Assembly: GCA_021741355.1 (NCBI GenBank)
Contig: JAIOXZ010000001.1
Coordinates: 224,382-288,381 of the forward strand
Reading direction: 5' to 3'
DNA from: Caulobacter sp.
Lineage (GTDB): Bacteria > Pseudomonadota > Alphaproteobacteria > Caulobacterales > Caulobacteraceae
Length of the DNA stretch: 64,000 nt
Part shown: positions 37,067 through 45,090 of the stretch, piece after piece
Layout of the letters: each line of letters begins with the position of its first letter
Numbering within the stretch: position 1 is the stretch's first letter
Notes under the pieces: model-generated
The model's database searches: none
What the model was told of the DNA's origin: nothing
What the model saw: the letters and a program-made list of their open reading frames with translations, nothing else
Made by a program: the position numbers and the translations under genes

Positions 37067-38353
37067 TCAGGCGACCGTGGGTTCCGCCCTGGCCTTCAGG
37101 GCGATGAAGAACGCCGCCAGCAGCATCGCGGCCGCCAGCCAGATGGCAAGGCCCGGGAGGTGCACGCTGGCTTCGTTGTGGATCGACCAGGCGAACGTCA
37201 GGCCGAAGATCGCCGGTCCAACGATCGAGGCGATGCCCTGCAGACTCTGGTTGGCGCCCTGTAGCCGGCCCTGTTCAGCCGGGCCCACGCGGCGGGTCAT
37301 CAGGCCCATGAGCCCCGGCTGCACCAGCCCCATCAGGGCGAACACCGGCGTGCCGATCAGGTACCAGACGCCTGTCGGCGCGAAGCCGTAGATGATGAAG
37401 CCCAAGCAGCCGAACAGGCAGCCGACCAGCAGAGCGCCCTTCTCGCCGATCCGCTTCACCGCCGGTCCGACCAGGAAGATCGAGACGGCGATGCCCAGGA
37501 TGCCGGTCAGCCCCATGGTCAGCCCCATGGTCGAGGGGCTCCAGTTGTAGCGATAGCCGACATAGAGCACGAAGATCGACGGCAGGACCGTGTGCGCCAG
37601 CTGGAACAGGAAGCCGACGCCGGCCAGGCGGACGAGGTCCGCATGTGACCGCAGCAGCTTGAGCGATCCAACCGGGTTGGCCTTGCGCCAGTCGAACGCC
37701 GCCGCCCGATTCTCCAGCGGCAACGACTCGGGCAGCACGAACAGGCCGTAGACAAAGTTCACCAGCGTCAGGCCCGCGGCGACGAAGAACGGCAGGCGCA
37801 GATCCATGTCGACCGTCCAGGCGCCGATCACCAGGTCCGGCATGCGCAGGCTGATGTCGCCGAGCAGACCGCCCAGCACCGGGCCGATCAGAAAGCCGAA
37901 GCTGAAGGCCGAGCCCATGAAGCCGAACGCCTTGGCGCGGCCTTCGGGCGGGGTGATGTCGGCGACATAGGCGCTGGCCGTCGAGAAGCTGGCCGCCGTC
38001 ATGCCGTTCAGCACCCGCCCGAACAGCAGCCAGGCCAGGCTGGGGGCCAGGGCCATGAACAGGAAGTCCACGCCCAGGCCGAACAGCGACAAGAGCAGCA
38101 CCGGCCGGCGGCCGTAGCGGTCCGACAGCATGCCCAGGATCGGGCCGATGACGAACTGCATCACGCCCCAGGTGACGGCGAAGACGACATTCCACTCCGA
38201 CGCCGACGCCGTGTCGCCGCCCGTGAACTGCTTGATCAGGTTGGGCAGGATCGGGATCATGATCCCGAACGACACCGCATTCATGACCGCCGAGGCGAAG
38301 ATGAAGCCGAACGCGGCCCGGCGGCCTTTTGGCGCCGTCTGTTGATCCGTCAT
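37067..38353 (-). CDS. Tet(A)-like MFS drug/H+ antiporter
   Basis: 428 residues with 12 predicted membrane helices. The loop 2-3 motif GMLSDRYGRRPVLLLS and motif C GPVLGGLLGD mark the drug:H+ antiporter-1 family. It resembles TCR/Tet-type transporters in Caulobacter-like genomes. There is no adjacent TetR repressor, so a dedicated tetracycline function should not be assumed. Its start overlaps the stop of the YjbR-like gene by four bases. Confidence 0.87.
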   Translation of the reverse strand: MTDQQTAPKGRRAAFGFIFASAVMNAVSFGIMIPILPNLIKQFTGGDTASASEWNVVFAVTWGVMQFVIGPILGMLSDRYGRRPVLLLSLFGLGVDFLFMALAPSLAWLLFGRVLNGMTAASFSTASAYVADITPPEGRAKAFGFMGSAFSFGFLIGPVLGGLLGDISLRMPDLVIGAWTVDMDLRLPFFVAAGLTLVNFVYGLFVLPESLPLENRAAAFDWRKANPVGSLKLLRSHADLVRLAGVGFLFQLAHTVLPSIFVLYVGYRYNWSPSTMGLTMGLTGILGIAVSIFLVGPAVKRIGEKGALLVGCLFGCLGFIIYGFAPTGVWYLIGTPVFALMGLVQPGLMGLMTRRVGPAEQGRLQGANQSLQGIASIVGPAIFGLTFAWSIHNEASVHLPGLAIWLAAAMLLAAFFIALKARAEPTVA

Positions 38354-38694
38354 TCCTGCTCCCCGGCGATCAGTCTCTTGGGCGCGATCTGACGCCAGGC
38401 GAGGCGCACGAGATCGGCCAGTTTCTCCCCGTCCATGCGCCCGATGTCCAGTTGCGTCCAGCCGCCCTTGTCCCAGTTTCCCAGTGACACGACGGCGCCG
38501 GCGTCGGTCTGCTGCAGCGACTCCTTGACCAGCACGGGCAGCTTCAGGACCACCTTTTGGACGCCGTCTTCCCCAACGGGCGGCAGGGTCGCGAAGATCT
38601 TGCCGCGCACGCGGAATGAGGCGCGGTCGAAGTGCGGGTGTTCCAGCGCTTCGGGCAGCGACAGGGCGAGGGTGCGGATGGTGGACTGGGTCAT
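38350..38694 (-). CDS. MmcQ/YjbR family DNA-binding-fold protein
   Basis: About 114 residues. TLALSLPEALEHPHFDRASFRVRGKIFATL is the typical YjbR start, and GNWDKGGWTQLDI is the central motif. The family has a double-wing fold and unknown function. ATG 38694 or 38700 are both possible. It is coupled to the MFS transporter gene by an ATGA overlap. Confidence 0.85.
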   Translation of the reverse strand: MTQSTIRTLALSLPEALEHPHFDRASFRVRGKIFATLPPVGEDGVQKVVLKLPVLVKESLQQTDAGAVVSLGNWDKGGWTQLDIGRMDGEKLADLVRLAWRQIAPKRLIAGEQE

Positions 38695-38713
38695 TGGCAT
38701 GTCCCGATAGCTT

Positions 38714-38822
38714 GCGTCCTTCGAGACGCGGCTTCGCCGCTCCTCAGGATGACGAGAAGAGGTGGACTGCATTTCCGTTCGTCATGGTGAGGAGCGAGCC
38801 TCAAGCGAGCGTCTCGAACCAC
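38714..38822. repeat. inverted pair of TTCGAGACG repeats
   Basis: Arm 38714-38754 (TCCTTCGAGACGC, then CTCCTCAGGATGACG) and arm 38780-38822 (CGTCATGGTGAGGAG, then GCGTCTCGAACCAC) are imperfect inverted copies around a 25-base spacer. Each arm contains a hairpin. It fills the gap between the SRPBCC and YjbR-like genes. Confidence 0.75.
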
Positions 38823-38830
38823 GTGGGCCA

Positions 38831-39292
38831 TCACTGAAGATACTCCCCAAGCCGCCCCAGCAGCGTCCGCCACCATTCCCCATGCCGCGCCAGGAACGCC
38901 GTTTCCGGGAAGCCGTGTTTGGCCACGTGGGCGCGGGGCACGCTGTCCCAGCCGGTATGGGTGACGGTGATGCGGGTCTCATCCCCGACCGGCTCGAAGG
39001 TCACCTCGACTTCCGTCGCCATGTCCGGGGTGAAGGTCGCCTGGCGCCAGCCGACCACGAGGCGGACGCCGGGCTCCCAGACGCTGACCCTGCCGATCTC
39101 GAATACCTTGCCGCCGTCGCGGGTCTCGATCAGGCGCTCGCCGTTCTCGAACGACAGCACGCCCGGCGCGCGCGGGGTGAAGGCGAACAGGCTGTTGGCG
39201 GTCCACCACTGGCCGATCTCGGCCGTGAAGGCCTCGAACGCCCGCGCCGGCGTCGCCTTGACCCGCAGGGAAACCACGACACGCGAGGCCAT
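38831..39292 (-). CDS. SRPBCC/AHSA1-type ligand-binding protein
   Basis: 153 residues of the START-like helix-grip fold: SLRVKATPARAFEAFT, a FSFENGERLIE-type beta region, TEVEVTFEPVGDETRITVTHTGWD, and the closing helix EWWRTLLGRLGEYL. AHSA1 homologues next to ArsR regulators are common and bind hydrophobic ligands. It is the last gene of a VOC-ArsR-SRPBCC operon, with the start overlapping the ArsR stop (TGATG). Confidence 0.88.
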   Translation of the reverse strand: MASRVVVSLRVKATPARAFEAFTAEIGQWWTANSLFAFTPRAPGVLSFENGERLIETRDGGKVFEIGRVSVWEPGVRLVVGWRQATFTPDMATEVEVTFEPVGDETRITVTHTGWDSVPRAHVAKHGFPETAFLARHGEWWRTLLGRLGEYLQ

Positions 39293-39621
39293 CAGTCCGG
39301 CTTCTCGACATGCGCCTTGAACGCCGCCAGTTGGGCCGTCCAGAGGCGCTCGGTCTCTTCCAGCCAGCGCAGCAGGTGAACCATGGGCTCGGGCCTCAGC
39401 TGATAGACGCGCACGCGGGCGTCGAAGTCGGGCGAGGTCTCCTCGACCAGGCCCGACTGGCGAAGCGTGCGCAGATGGCGGCTCATGGCCGGGGCGGTCA
39501 GGCCCGCGGCCTGGGCCAGCTCCCCCGCCCGCCGCGGCCGGTCGCGCAGCAGCTCGACGACGCGCCGCCGATGCGGGTCCGCCAGGGCGGCCAGGGTTCT
39601 GTCCAGGGCGGCGGCCGGCAT
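39292..39621 (-). CDS. ArsR family transcriptional regulator
   Basis: 109 residues. ALADPHRRRVVELLRDRP, the recognition helix TAPAMSRHLRTLRQSGLVEE, and VRVYQLRPEPM define the ArsR fold. No metal-binding cysteine pair is present, so it is of the non-metal subgroup often paired with SRPBCC proteins. It overlaps both neighbours by one base (TGATG), so all three are translationally coupled. Confidence 0.9.
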   Translation of the reverse strand: MPAAALDRTLAALADPHRRRVVELLRDRPRRAGELAQAAGLTAPAMSRHLRTLRQSGLVEETSPDFDARVRVYQLRPEPMVHLLRWLEETERLWTAQLAAFKAHVEKPD

Positions 39622-40088
39622 CAGGGTTTGTAGACGGTGGTCTTCAGGCCCATGTCCTTGGCGTCCCACTCGTCGGGCGTCAGGACCTCGACGGTCTGGC
39701 TGACCGTCCAGATGTGGCCCTCGGGGTCTTTGCAGCGGTAGGTGCGGTCGCCGTAGAACTGGGTCTCCGGCTCCACCAGGATCACCGCCCCGGCCTTGCG
39801 GGCGCGTTCGCAGTGGGCGTCGACGGTCCCCTCCCCGTCCGCCAGCTGGATGTGCACCGTCTGGGTCATCAGGCCGTTGATCGACAGCGGGCTCTTGTGC
39901 TCGCTGGTCCATTCGTTGCCGACCATGACGATGCTGTCGCCGTAGACCATCTGGGAGTGGGCCAGATTGCCGGCCTCGTCCTCGATCAGCAGGGTGGTCT
40001 CGAAGTCAAAGGCGTCGGCCAGGAACTTCAACGCCGCCTTCGGGTCGCGATAGACCACGGCGGACGACAGGGCGCGTTTGGCGGGCAT
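39621..40088 (-). CDS. VOC family protein (glyoxalase/PhnB-like)
   Basis: 155 residues with two beta-alpha-beta-beta-beta units: LKFLADAFDFETTLLIEDEA, HSQMVYGDSIVMVGNEW, then QLADGEGTVDAHCERARKAGA and FYGDRTYRCKDPEGHIWTVS. It resembles PhnB/bleomycin-resistance-like proteins. AAAGGAGG precedes the ATG. A TTGACG box near 40140 could be the -35 of the operon promoter. The reaction is unknown. Confidence 0.87.
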   Translation of the reverse strand: MPAKRALSSAVVYRDPKAALKFLADAFDFETTLLIEDEAGNLAHSQMVYGDSIVMVGNEWTSEHKSPLSINGLMTQTVHIQLADGEGTVDAHCERARKAGAVILVEPETQFYGDRTYRCKDPEGHIWTVSQTVEVLTPDEWDAKDMGLKTTVYKP

Positions 40089-40176
40089 GGCGGCCTCCTT
40101 TGCAGTTTCGATAATATTTAACGCACAGGAGAACTATAACGTCAAGCCTGACGATCGGCGGGACGGCGCCCGGCCC

Positions 40177-41400
40177 TCACTTCAGGGCGGGCGCGGTGGC
40201 CTTCGGGTCGCCGTCGTTGGGCTGGGGCGTGAGACCCAGCAGGGCCATGACGAACGGGTAGACCGAGACGTTGTCGAACACCTTCAGCCTGACGCCCGCC
40301 CGGATATCGGGACCGCGCGCGACGAACAGCGCCCGCATGGCCGGGTCGAAGGGGTCGGCGCCGTGCGAGCCGCCGATACGCGTCATCGGCCGGTCCGCGT
40401 TGCGGGCGCGGGTGGTCACCACCCAGCCGATCTCCGACAGGCAGATGATCGGCGGGATGCGCGGATGGGTCCCGTAGTTCAGGCGGCGCGGCATACTGCC
40501 CTTGCGCCAGCAGCGGAAATGCTTGTGCCGACCGACCAGCGCCTTCGCGGCCTCCGGGGTCTTCGGAATCAGGCTCGTCGTCCAGCCGGCGGTGATCACG
40601 GTGAAGCTGTCCGCCGGCGCGACGTCGTCGAGGAAGACGACCCGCTCGGGGCTGGTCTGCGCCAGGCCGTGGTCGGCGACCACGACGAGATTGACCTGGT
40701 CATAGACGCCGCGCGCCTTCAGCCCCGCCACCAGACGGGCGAGGGCCGCGTCGACGTCGGCCAGGGCCTTGTTCAGCTCGGGACTGTCCGGGCCGAACCG
40801 GTGGCCCTGGGTGTCCACAGCCTCGAAGTAGAGGGTCATGAAGCGCGGCCGCTCGGCCTGCGGCAGGTCCAGCCAGCCCAGCAGGCGGTCGACGCGGTCG
40901 AAGGCCGAAAGGGACTCCTGGTAGGGGAACCAGGTGGTGGGCCGAACGCCCCGAACCGCAGCCTCCGAGCCCGGCCAGAACATCGTCGCCGTCTTCATCC
41001 CCGCGCGCTCGGCCGTGACCCAGACCGGCTCGCCGCCGTCCCACCAGAAGCGGTCCTCGACCTGGTCGCGGGCGCCCATGCTGAACTTCACGCCCGGGCG
41101 TCCGGTGTCGAACATCGTATTGTCGGTGATGCCGTGGTGGTCGGGCCGAAGCCCGGTGACCAGGGTGTAGTGGTTGGGGAAGGTGTTGACCGGGAAGGAC
41201 GGTCGCATGCCCTGCGGCGCCCAGGCCCCCTCCGTCGCCAGGGCGGCGAGGGTCGGGGTCAGGCCACGCATCGCGTAGTCGGCGCGGAAGCCGTCGATCG
41301 AGATCAGGATCACCGGCGCCCGCTCGGCCGCCCGCACCGGCGCGGCGATCAGGAAAAGGGCCGACAGGGCCAGACAGAGGCGGCGGACGAGCGGGGTCAT
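40177..41400 (-). CDS. ENPP-like nucleotide pyrophosphatase/phosphodiesterase
   Basis: 407 residues from ATG 41400, with AGGAAG upstream. The signal peptide LVRRLCLALSALFLIAAPVRA places it in the periplasm. The alkaline-phosphatase-superfamily metal site includes Asp36 in ISIDGFRADY, nucleophile Thr73 in NTFPNHYTLVTG, and VVADHGLA, with a final His in GGSHGADP. It cleaves phosphodiester or pyrophosphate bonds of nucleotides or lipids. It is monocistronic and divergent from the ABC exporter. Confidence 0.9.
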   Translation of the reverse strand: MTPLVRRLCLALSALFLIAAPVRAAERAPVILISIDGFRADYAMRGLTPTLAALATEGAWAPQGMRPSFPVNTFPNHYTLVTGLRPDHHGITDNTMFDTGRPGVKFSMGARDQVEDRFWWDGGEPVWVTAERAGMKTATMFWPGSEAAVRGVRPTTWFPYQESLSAFDRVDRLLGWLDLPQAERPRFMTLYFEAVDTQGHRFGPDSPELNKALADVDAALARLVAGLKARGVYDQVNLVVVADHGLAQTSPERVVFLDDVAPADSFTVITAGWTTSLIPKTPEAAKALVGRHKHFRCWRKGSMPRRLNYGTHPRIPPIICLSEIGWVVTTRARNADRPMTRIGGSHGADPFDPAMRALFVARGPDIRAGVRLKVFDNVSVYPFVMALLGLTPQPNDGDPKATAPALK

Positions 41401-41519
41401 GGGTCTTCCTGACAACGGGCCCGACATCTGCACCCGGGCGCTTGGCGGACTCAAGTGGCGCGGTCATAGTCCGCGCCTGTCACGCTTGTATGACCGGGAG
41501 CGGCCCACCGGATGACCCA

Positions 41520-42413
41520 ATGAGTTTCGCCCTCGAGGCCAGCGGCGTCAGCAAGGCCTACGGCACGGTCAAGGCGCTGGACGGCCTGACGCTGGAAATC
41601 CCGCGCGGCGGGATCTTCGGCATCCTGGGTCCCAACGGGGCCGGCAAGAGCACCCTGTTCCGCATCGTGCTGGGCCTGGTCCGGCCGACGCTGGGCGAGA
41701 CGCGCCTGCTCGGCGCGCCCGCCGGCGACATCGGCGCGCTGCGCCGGATCGGGGCGGTGATCGAGACGCCGCGCTTCCTGCCCTGGCTGACCGCCCGCGA
41801 CACCCTGAAAATGCTGGCGCTGGCGTCCGGTGAAAAGTCGCCGGACATCGACGGCTGGCTGGCCCGCGTGGGCCTGACCGAGGCCGCCGACCGCAAGGTC
41901 AACGGCTATTCCGTCGGGATGAAGCAGCGGCTGGCGCTGGCCGCCGCCCTGCTGACCAAGCCGGAAGTGCTGATCCTCGACGAGCCGACCAGCGGCATGG
42001 ACCCGGCGGGCATCCTCGAGATCCGCGCCCTGATGCGCGAACTGGCCGACCGGGACGGGGTGACCATCATCCTCGCCAGCCACCAGCTGGACGAGGTGCA
42101 GCGGGTTTGTGACGCGGTCGCCATCCTCGACCGGGGCAAGCTGGTCGCCGGGGGACGGGTCGACGCCCTGACCGGCATCAACGAGCGGCTGCGGCTGCTG
42201 GCGACGCCGGTCGCGAAGGTGCTCGAAATCCTCGGGGCCCGGGGCATGGCGGACGGCGAGCACGCCGTGTTCGCCGCCATCACACGGGTCGAAGCCCCTG
42301 CCCTGATCAAGGCCCTGACCCAGGCCGATGTCGAGATCACCGAGGCCCGCTGGATCGGCGGCAGCCTGGAAAAGGTGTTCCTCAGCCATACGGGAGAGAC
42401 CCATGCTGGCTGA
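41520..42413 (+). CDS. ABC transporter ATP-binding protein
   Basis: About 297 residues from ATG 41520. Walker A GPNGAGKST is at 37-45, the signature is the variant YSVGMKQRLALAAALL, Walker B is LILDEPTSGMD, and the H-loop is ASHQLDE. It belongs to the CcmA/DrrA-like export class. An ATG at 41490 is an alternative start with no better ribosome-binding site. It overlaps the permease gene by 11 bases. Confidence 0.92.
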   Translation: MSFALEASGVSKAYGTVKALDGLTLEIPRGGIFGILGPNGAGKSTLFRIVLGLVRPTLGETRLLGAPAGDIGALRRIGAVIETPRFLPWLTARDTLKMLALASGEKSPDIDGWLARVGLTEAADRKVNGYSVGMKQRLALAAALLTKPEVLILDEPTSGMDPAGILEIRALMRELADRDGVTIILASHQLDEVQRVCDAVAILDRGKLVAGGRVDALTGINERLRLLATPVAKVLEILGARGMADGEHAVFAAITRVEAPALIKALTQADVEITEARWIGGSLEKVFLSHTGETHAG

Positions 42414-43272
42414 CGCCTTCGCCGCCGAGCGGCTGCGCTTCTTCAAGGCGCGCGGGACACTGTTCTGGAGCCTGTGTTTCGTGCCGATCATCAGCGTCCT
42501 GATGGGGCTGTTGCAGGGGTTCACCCTGCGCATGGTCAACGCCAAGGCCTCCGCGCAGGGCGCCCGCGACCTCGACCTGATCCGCACACCGGTGGCGTTC
42601 CTGGAACAGGCCGTCGACGCCGTGTCCGGCTCCAACTTCTTCATCATGCAGCTGTTCTTCCTGATCGCGGGTTCGGCGATCCTGGCCGGCGACTACCGCT
42701 GGGAGACCTGGCGGTTCCTGACGCCGCGCAACACCCGCACCAACCTGCTGCTGGCCAAGCTGGCGACCTTCGGCCTGGCGACGGTGATCGGCCTGGTCCT
42801 GCTGGCGGTCGGCGGCATGCTGGCCGGTCTGGTCTCAGCGGGTCTGACCGGCGGTCCGGTCACCTGGGCCAAGCCCGAGGGCTACACCCTGGCGCAATTC
42901 GCCGGCATCTTCGCCATCGCCTGGCTGGAGATGATGGCGCTGGGCGCGCTGGCGGCGGTCATCGCGGTGGCGACGCGCACGGGCCTCGCCGCCCTGCTCG
43001 TCCCGGTCGGCGTGTGGATCTTCCAGGGCTTCTTCGTCAGCCTGGTGTCCAAGACCTTCGAAAGCCAGCTGCGGCCACCGCTGCAGTATATGGCGAGCCT
43101 GCCCGTGCTGGACGCCGACCTGCTCAAGGCCGCGCTCACCCCGGCCGCTGAACTGGGAACGGCCGGACCGGTCAACTGGCCGGTGGCGCTCATCGCCCTG
43201 CTGGCGTGGATCGTCGGCCTGACCGCCCTCGCCGTCTGGCTGTTCCGGCGGCAGGACCTGACACGGGAGTAG
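42403..43272 (+). CDS. ABC transporter permease
   Basis: 289 residues with six predicted membrane helices, beginning MLADAFAAERLRFFKARGTL and resembling ABC-2 type permeases (LAGDYRWETWRFLTPRNTR is a typical loop). GGGAGAG precedes the ATG. With the ATPase it forms a two-gene exporter; the substrate is unknown. Confidence 0.88.
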   Translation: MLADAFAAERLRFFKARGTLFWSLCFVPIISVLMGLLQGFTLRMVNAKASAQGARDLDLIRTPVAFLEQAVDAVSGSNFFIMQLFFLIAGSAILAGDYRWETWRFLTPRNTRTNLLLAKLATFGLATVIGLVLLAVGGMLAGLVSAGLTGGPVTWAKPEGYTLAQFAGIFAIAWLEMMALGALAAVIAVATRTGLAALLVPVGVWIFQGFFVSLVSKTFESQLRPPLQYMASLPVLDADLLKAALTPAAELGTAGPVNWPVALIALLAWIVGLTALAVWLFRRQDLTRE

Positions 43273-43276
43273 GAGC

Positions 43277-43444
43277 ATGCCCCCTCCGCCAACGCTGCCG
43301 ACGGGGCGCATCGTCCCCGTGACGGACGGGTCGTTGACCTTCCTGCTCGACACGGCCTGGGCGTGGCCGGTGCTGGGGATCGTGCTTGGCCTCGTCTGGT
43401 TCGCGTTCAGGCTGCTGGCGAAGCATGGGGCGTCTTTAAAGTAG
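43277..43444 (+). CDS. 55-residue single-span membrane protein after the exporter
   Basis: ATG 43277 starts four bases after the permease stop. The polar N-terminus PPPPTLPTGRIVPVTDGS precedes one hydrophobic helix (AWAWPVLGIVLGLVWFAFRL) and a basic end. AGGAG is present but unusually close to the ATG. The position and single helix suggest a small accessory subunit of the exporter (inference). It is too short for a family assignment. Confidence 0.45.
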   Translation: MPPPPTLPTGRIVPVTDGSLTFLLDTAWAWPVLGIVLGLVWFAFRLLAKHGASLK

Positions 43445-43485
43445 TATTTGTTGACAATGCGCGCCATGCGGCGCAGGCTCGCACC

Positions 43486-43695
43486 ATGCCTGAAGATCCT
43501 CCCGGCTTCTCCGAGGACCCTGCCCCCGAGTTCGATCTCTTCGAGGAGATCGATGAGGAAGCGGAAGCTGCAGCGGATGCTGAGGCCGAAGCAGACTTCG
43601 CCGCCGGCCGTTTCATCAGCCATGAAGCGGTCATGCGGTGGGTCAAATCCTGGGGAACGCCCGATGAGCTTCCGCCGCCGGAATGCGGCGAGTAG
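43486..43695 (+). CDS. probable antitoxin of a ParDE/RelBE-type pair
   Basis: 69 residues. The N-terminus is very acidic (FDLFEEIDEEAEAAADAEAE), and the C-terminal FISHEAVMRWVKSWGTPDE is the motif usual in small antitoxins that precede ParE toxins. It overlaps the start of the toxin remnant by 13 bases. TTGACA at 43451-43456 and a GCGCC/GGCGC dyad at 43459-43474 may be its promoter and operator. With the toxin broken it may be a relic. Confidence 0.6.
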   Translation: MPEDPPGFSEDPAPEFDLFEEIDEEAEAAADAEAEADFAAGRFISHEAVMRWVKSWGTPDELPPPECGE

Positions 43696-43792
43696 TCTGG
43701 TCTCCAACTGCTATTCGCGATCTCGCGAAGATCCGCGCCTTCGTCGCCCGGTCCAGTCCGGTGCGGCTTTCGACCCATTGCCCCGCTTCCTC
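43683..43792 (+). pseudogene. ParE/RelE toxin, truncated by element insertion
   Basis: ATG 43683 opens RRVVWSPTAIRDLAKIRAFV, a clear ParE/RelE-family N-terminus. After about 36 codons the sequence enters the left terminal inverted repeat of the element at 43793. No ParE-like sequence resumes after the element, so roughly two thirds of the ~95-residue toxin is missing. The gene is therefore inactive, and its antitoxin is orphaned. Confidence 0.6.
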
Positions 43793-44050
43793 CCGCTCAT
43801 CCTCGCGGAAGCGAGGACCCAGGTTTACGGCCGGTGCACTCTCGGTCGGCGATGTCTTGCGCTCAGCAAATTTCCGGGTCCAGGTCCCGCCATCCGAGAT
43901 GGGTATTCTCGAACCGTTCGAACGTCCACTCCCGGCGCCAGACCTTCATTTGACGGCTCGCGGCCGAAGGCGTCGTCGCGGAGCCAGACATCCCTTGAAG
44001 TGCGTGCGGCGGCCGTAAACCTGGGTCCTCGCTTCCGCGAGGATGAGCGG
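43793..44050. mobile_element. 258-bp element A with 41-bp terminal inverted repeats and GIY-YIG remnant
   Basis: Perfect 41-base terminal inverted repeats lie at 43793-43833 and 44010-44050; each contains the hairpin CCTCGCGGAAGCGAGG. Inside, on the minus strand at 43955-43863, is RQMKVWRREWTFERF then ENTHLGWRDLDPEIC and a stop. This is the C-terminal signature of small GIY-YIG nucleases, with no nuclease core left. It has no transposase and is therefore non-autonomous. No clear target-site duplication is seen. Element B at 63.4 kb is homologous. Confidence 0.8.
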
Positions 44051-44192
44051 AGGGAAAGGGGGCGTTGCGCTTCTCGCAGGGGTCCGTAGTCGACGCCGAA
44101 GCGACATTCACATTCGCCGGCGTGTCGTTCAGACTGCCAGAATAGCCAAGCCGACCGGACTCCAGCGCTACTATCTATTCCTGATCGCCTAC

Positions 44193-44402
44193 ATGCGTTG
44201 GTTCGGGGTTATTTTCGCAGTTGGGGCGATCTTCATCACGGCGAGCAATTTGCCATGGCTCATGCGTTCGAGGGACGTGAAGGAGCTGGCCGTCAATCTG
44301 GTCCTCGGTGGCGCCTTCTTCCTCGTCGGACTGGCGCTTTATCAGGTCGGCACGGTGGTGCAGCGGCGCTACCGCACTCACATTGCGAACAGCATCGAAT
44401 AG
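44193..44402 (+). CDS. small membrane protein, start uncertain
   Basis: 69 residues from ATG 44193 with two hydrophobic segments (WFGVIFAVGAIFITASNLPW and AVNLVLGGAFFLVGLALYQV) and a basic tail. The reading frame upstream (GLQRYYLFLIAY) also looks protein-like but has no standard start before element A, so the 5' end may have been lost in the same rearrangement. No family is recognised. Confidence 0.45.
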   Translation: MRWFGVIFAVGAIFITASNLPWLMRSRDVKELAVNLVLGGAFFLVGLALYQVGTVVQRRYRTHIANSIE

Positions 44403-44455
44403 GCTCTTGCCTAGCCAGCGCCAACATCGCGCGCCTCACGCCAACCCGCCAAAGC

Positions 44456-44484
44456 AAAAGGCCCCGGATCGCTCCGAGGCCTTT
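44456..44484 (-). terminator. Rho-independent terminator of the ribosomal operon
   Basis: On the minus strand, 28 bases after the rplQ stop, AAAGGCCTCGG pairs with CCGGGGCCTTTT across an eight-base loop, followed by TTTTGCTTT. This closes the S10-spc-alpha operon. Confidence 0.85.
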
Positions 44485-44511
44485 CAGGATTTCGGGTCGC
44501 TTGCGCGAGGC

Positions 44512-44925
44512 CTATTCGTCGCCGGAGAAGTCCTGGACCGGACCGGAGTCCTTGCCCTTTTCCTTCGGGTCGCGGTCGACGAACTCGATGACCGCCATCG
44601 GGGCGTTGTCGCCGTGACGGAAGCCGGCGCGCAGGACGCGGATGTAGCCGCCGTTGCGGGCCTTGTAGCGCGGGCCGAGCACGGCGAAGAGCTTGCCGAC
44701 CTGCTCGATGTCACGAACCTGGCTGATCGCCTGACGACGGGCGTGCAGATCGCCGCGCTTGCCGAGCGTGATCAGCTTTTCGACGATCGGGCGCAGTTCC
44801 TTGGCCTTGGGCAGGGTGGTGACGATCTGCTCGTGCTTGATCAGGCTCGCCGACATGTTGGCGAACATCGCCATCCGGTGAGCGGTCGTACGACCCAGTT
44901 TACGGTGTGCTTTACCGTGACGCAT
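44512..44925 (-). CDS. rplQ: 50S ribosomal protein L17
   Basis: 137 residues. [20 protein letters not shown] is the invariant L17 start, and [20 protein letters not shown] the core. It is the last gene of the alpha operon. It is separated from rpoA by 165 bases that contain a strong hairpin, whereas most genes of this operon are nearly abutting. Confidence 0.98.
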   Translation of the reverse strand: MRHGKAHRKLGRTTAHRMAMFANMSASLIKHEQIVTTLPKAKELRPIVEKLITLGKRGDLHARRQAISQVRDIEQVGKLFAVLGPRYKARNGGYIRVLRAGFRHGDNAPMAVIEFVDRDPKEKGKDSGPVQDFSGDE

Positions 44926-45004
44926 GTTGGTCTCTCCTGGGCCGCTTGGCCCGCAGTGTTGTCACCCATCCCAGCCTGTTTCCCGCCTGGGTCAGAACGA
45001 AGCG

Positions 45005-45045
45005 CCGGGGCCCTCGACCGCTGTTGCGGCGTCTCAAGGCCCCGG
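45005..45045 (-). promoter_or_regulatory. strong intercistronic hairpin between rpoA and rplQ
   Basis: CCGGGGCC and GGCCCCGG (ends 45005 and 45045) close a long hairpin whose inner part also pairs (CCGC/GCGG around AACA). No T-run follows. It could be an attenuator, a processing site or an mRNA 3'-end stabiliser that sets rplQ apart from rpoA. Confidence 0.55.
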
Positions 45046-45090
45046 GCCCACCTTGCGGTCGGCCCGGGAGATAGCGCGGTAGGCTTTGGT

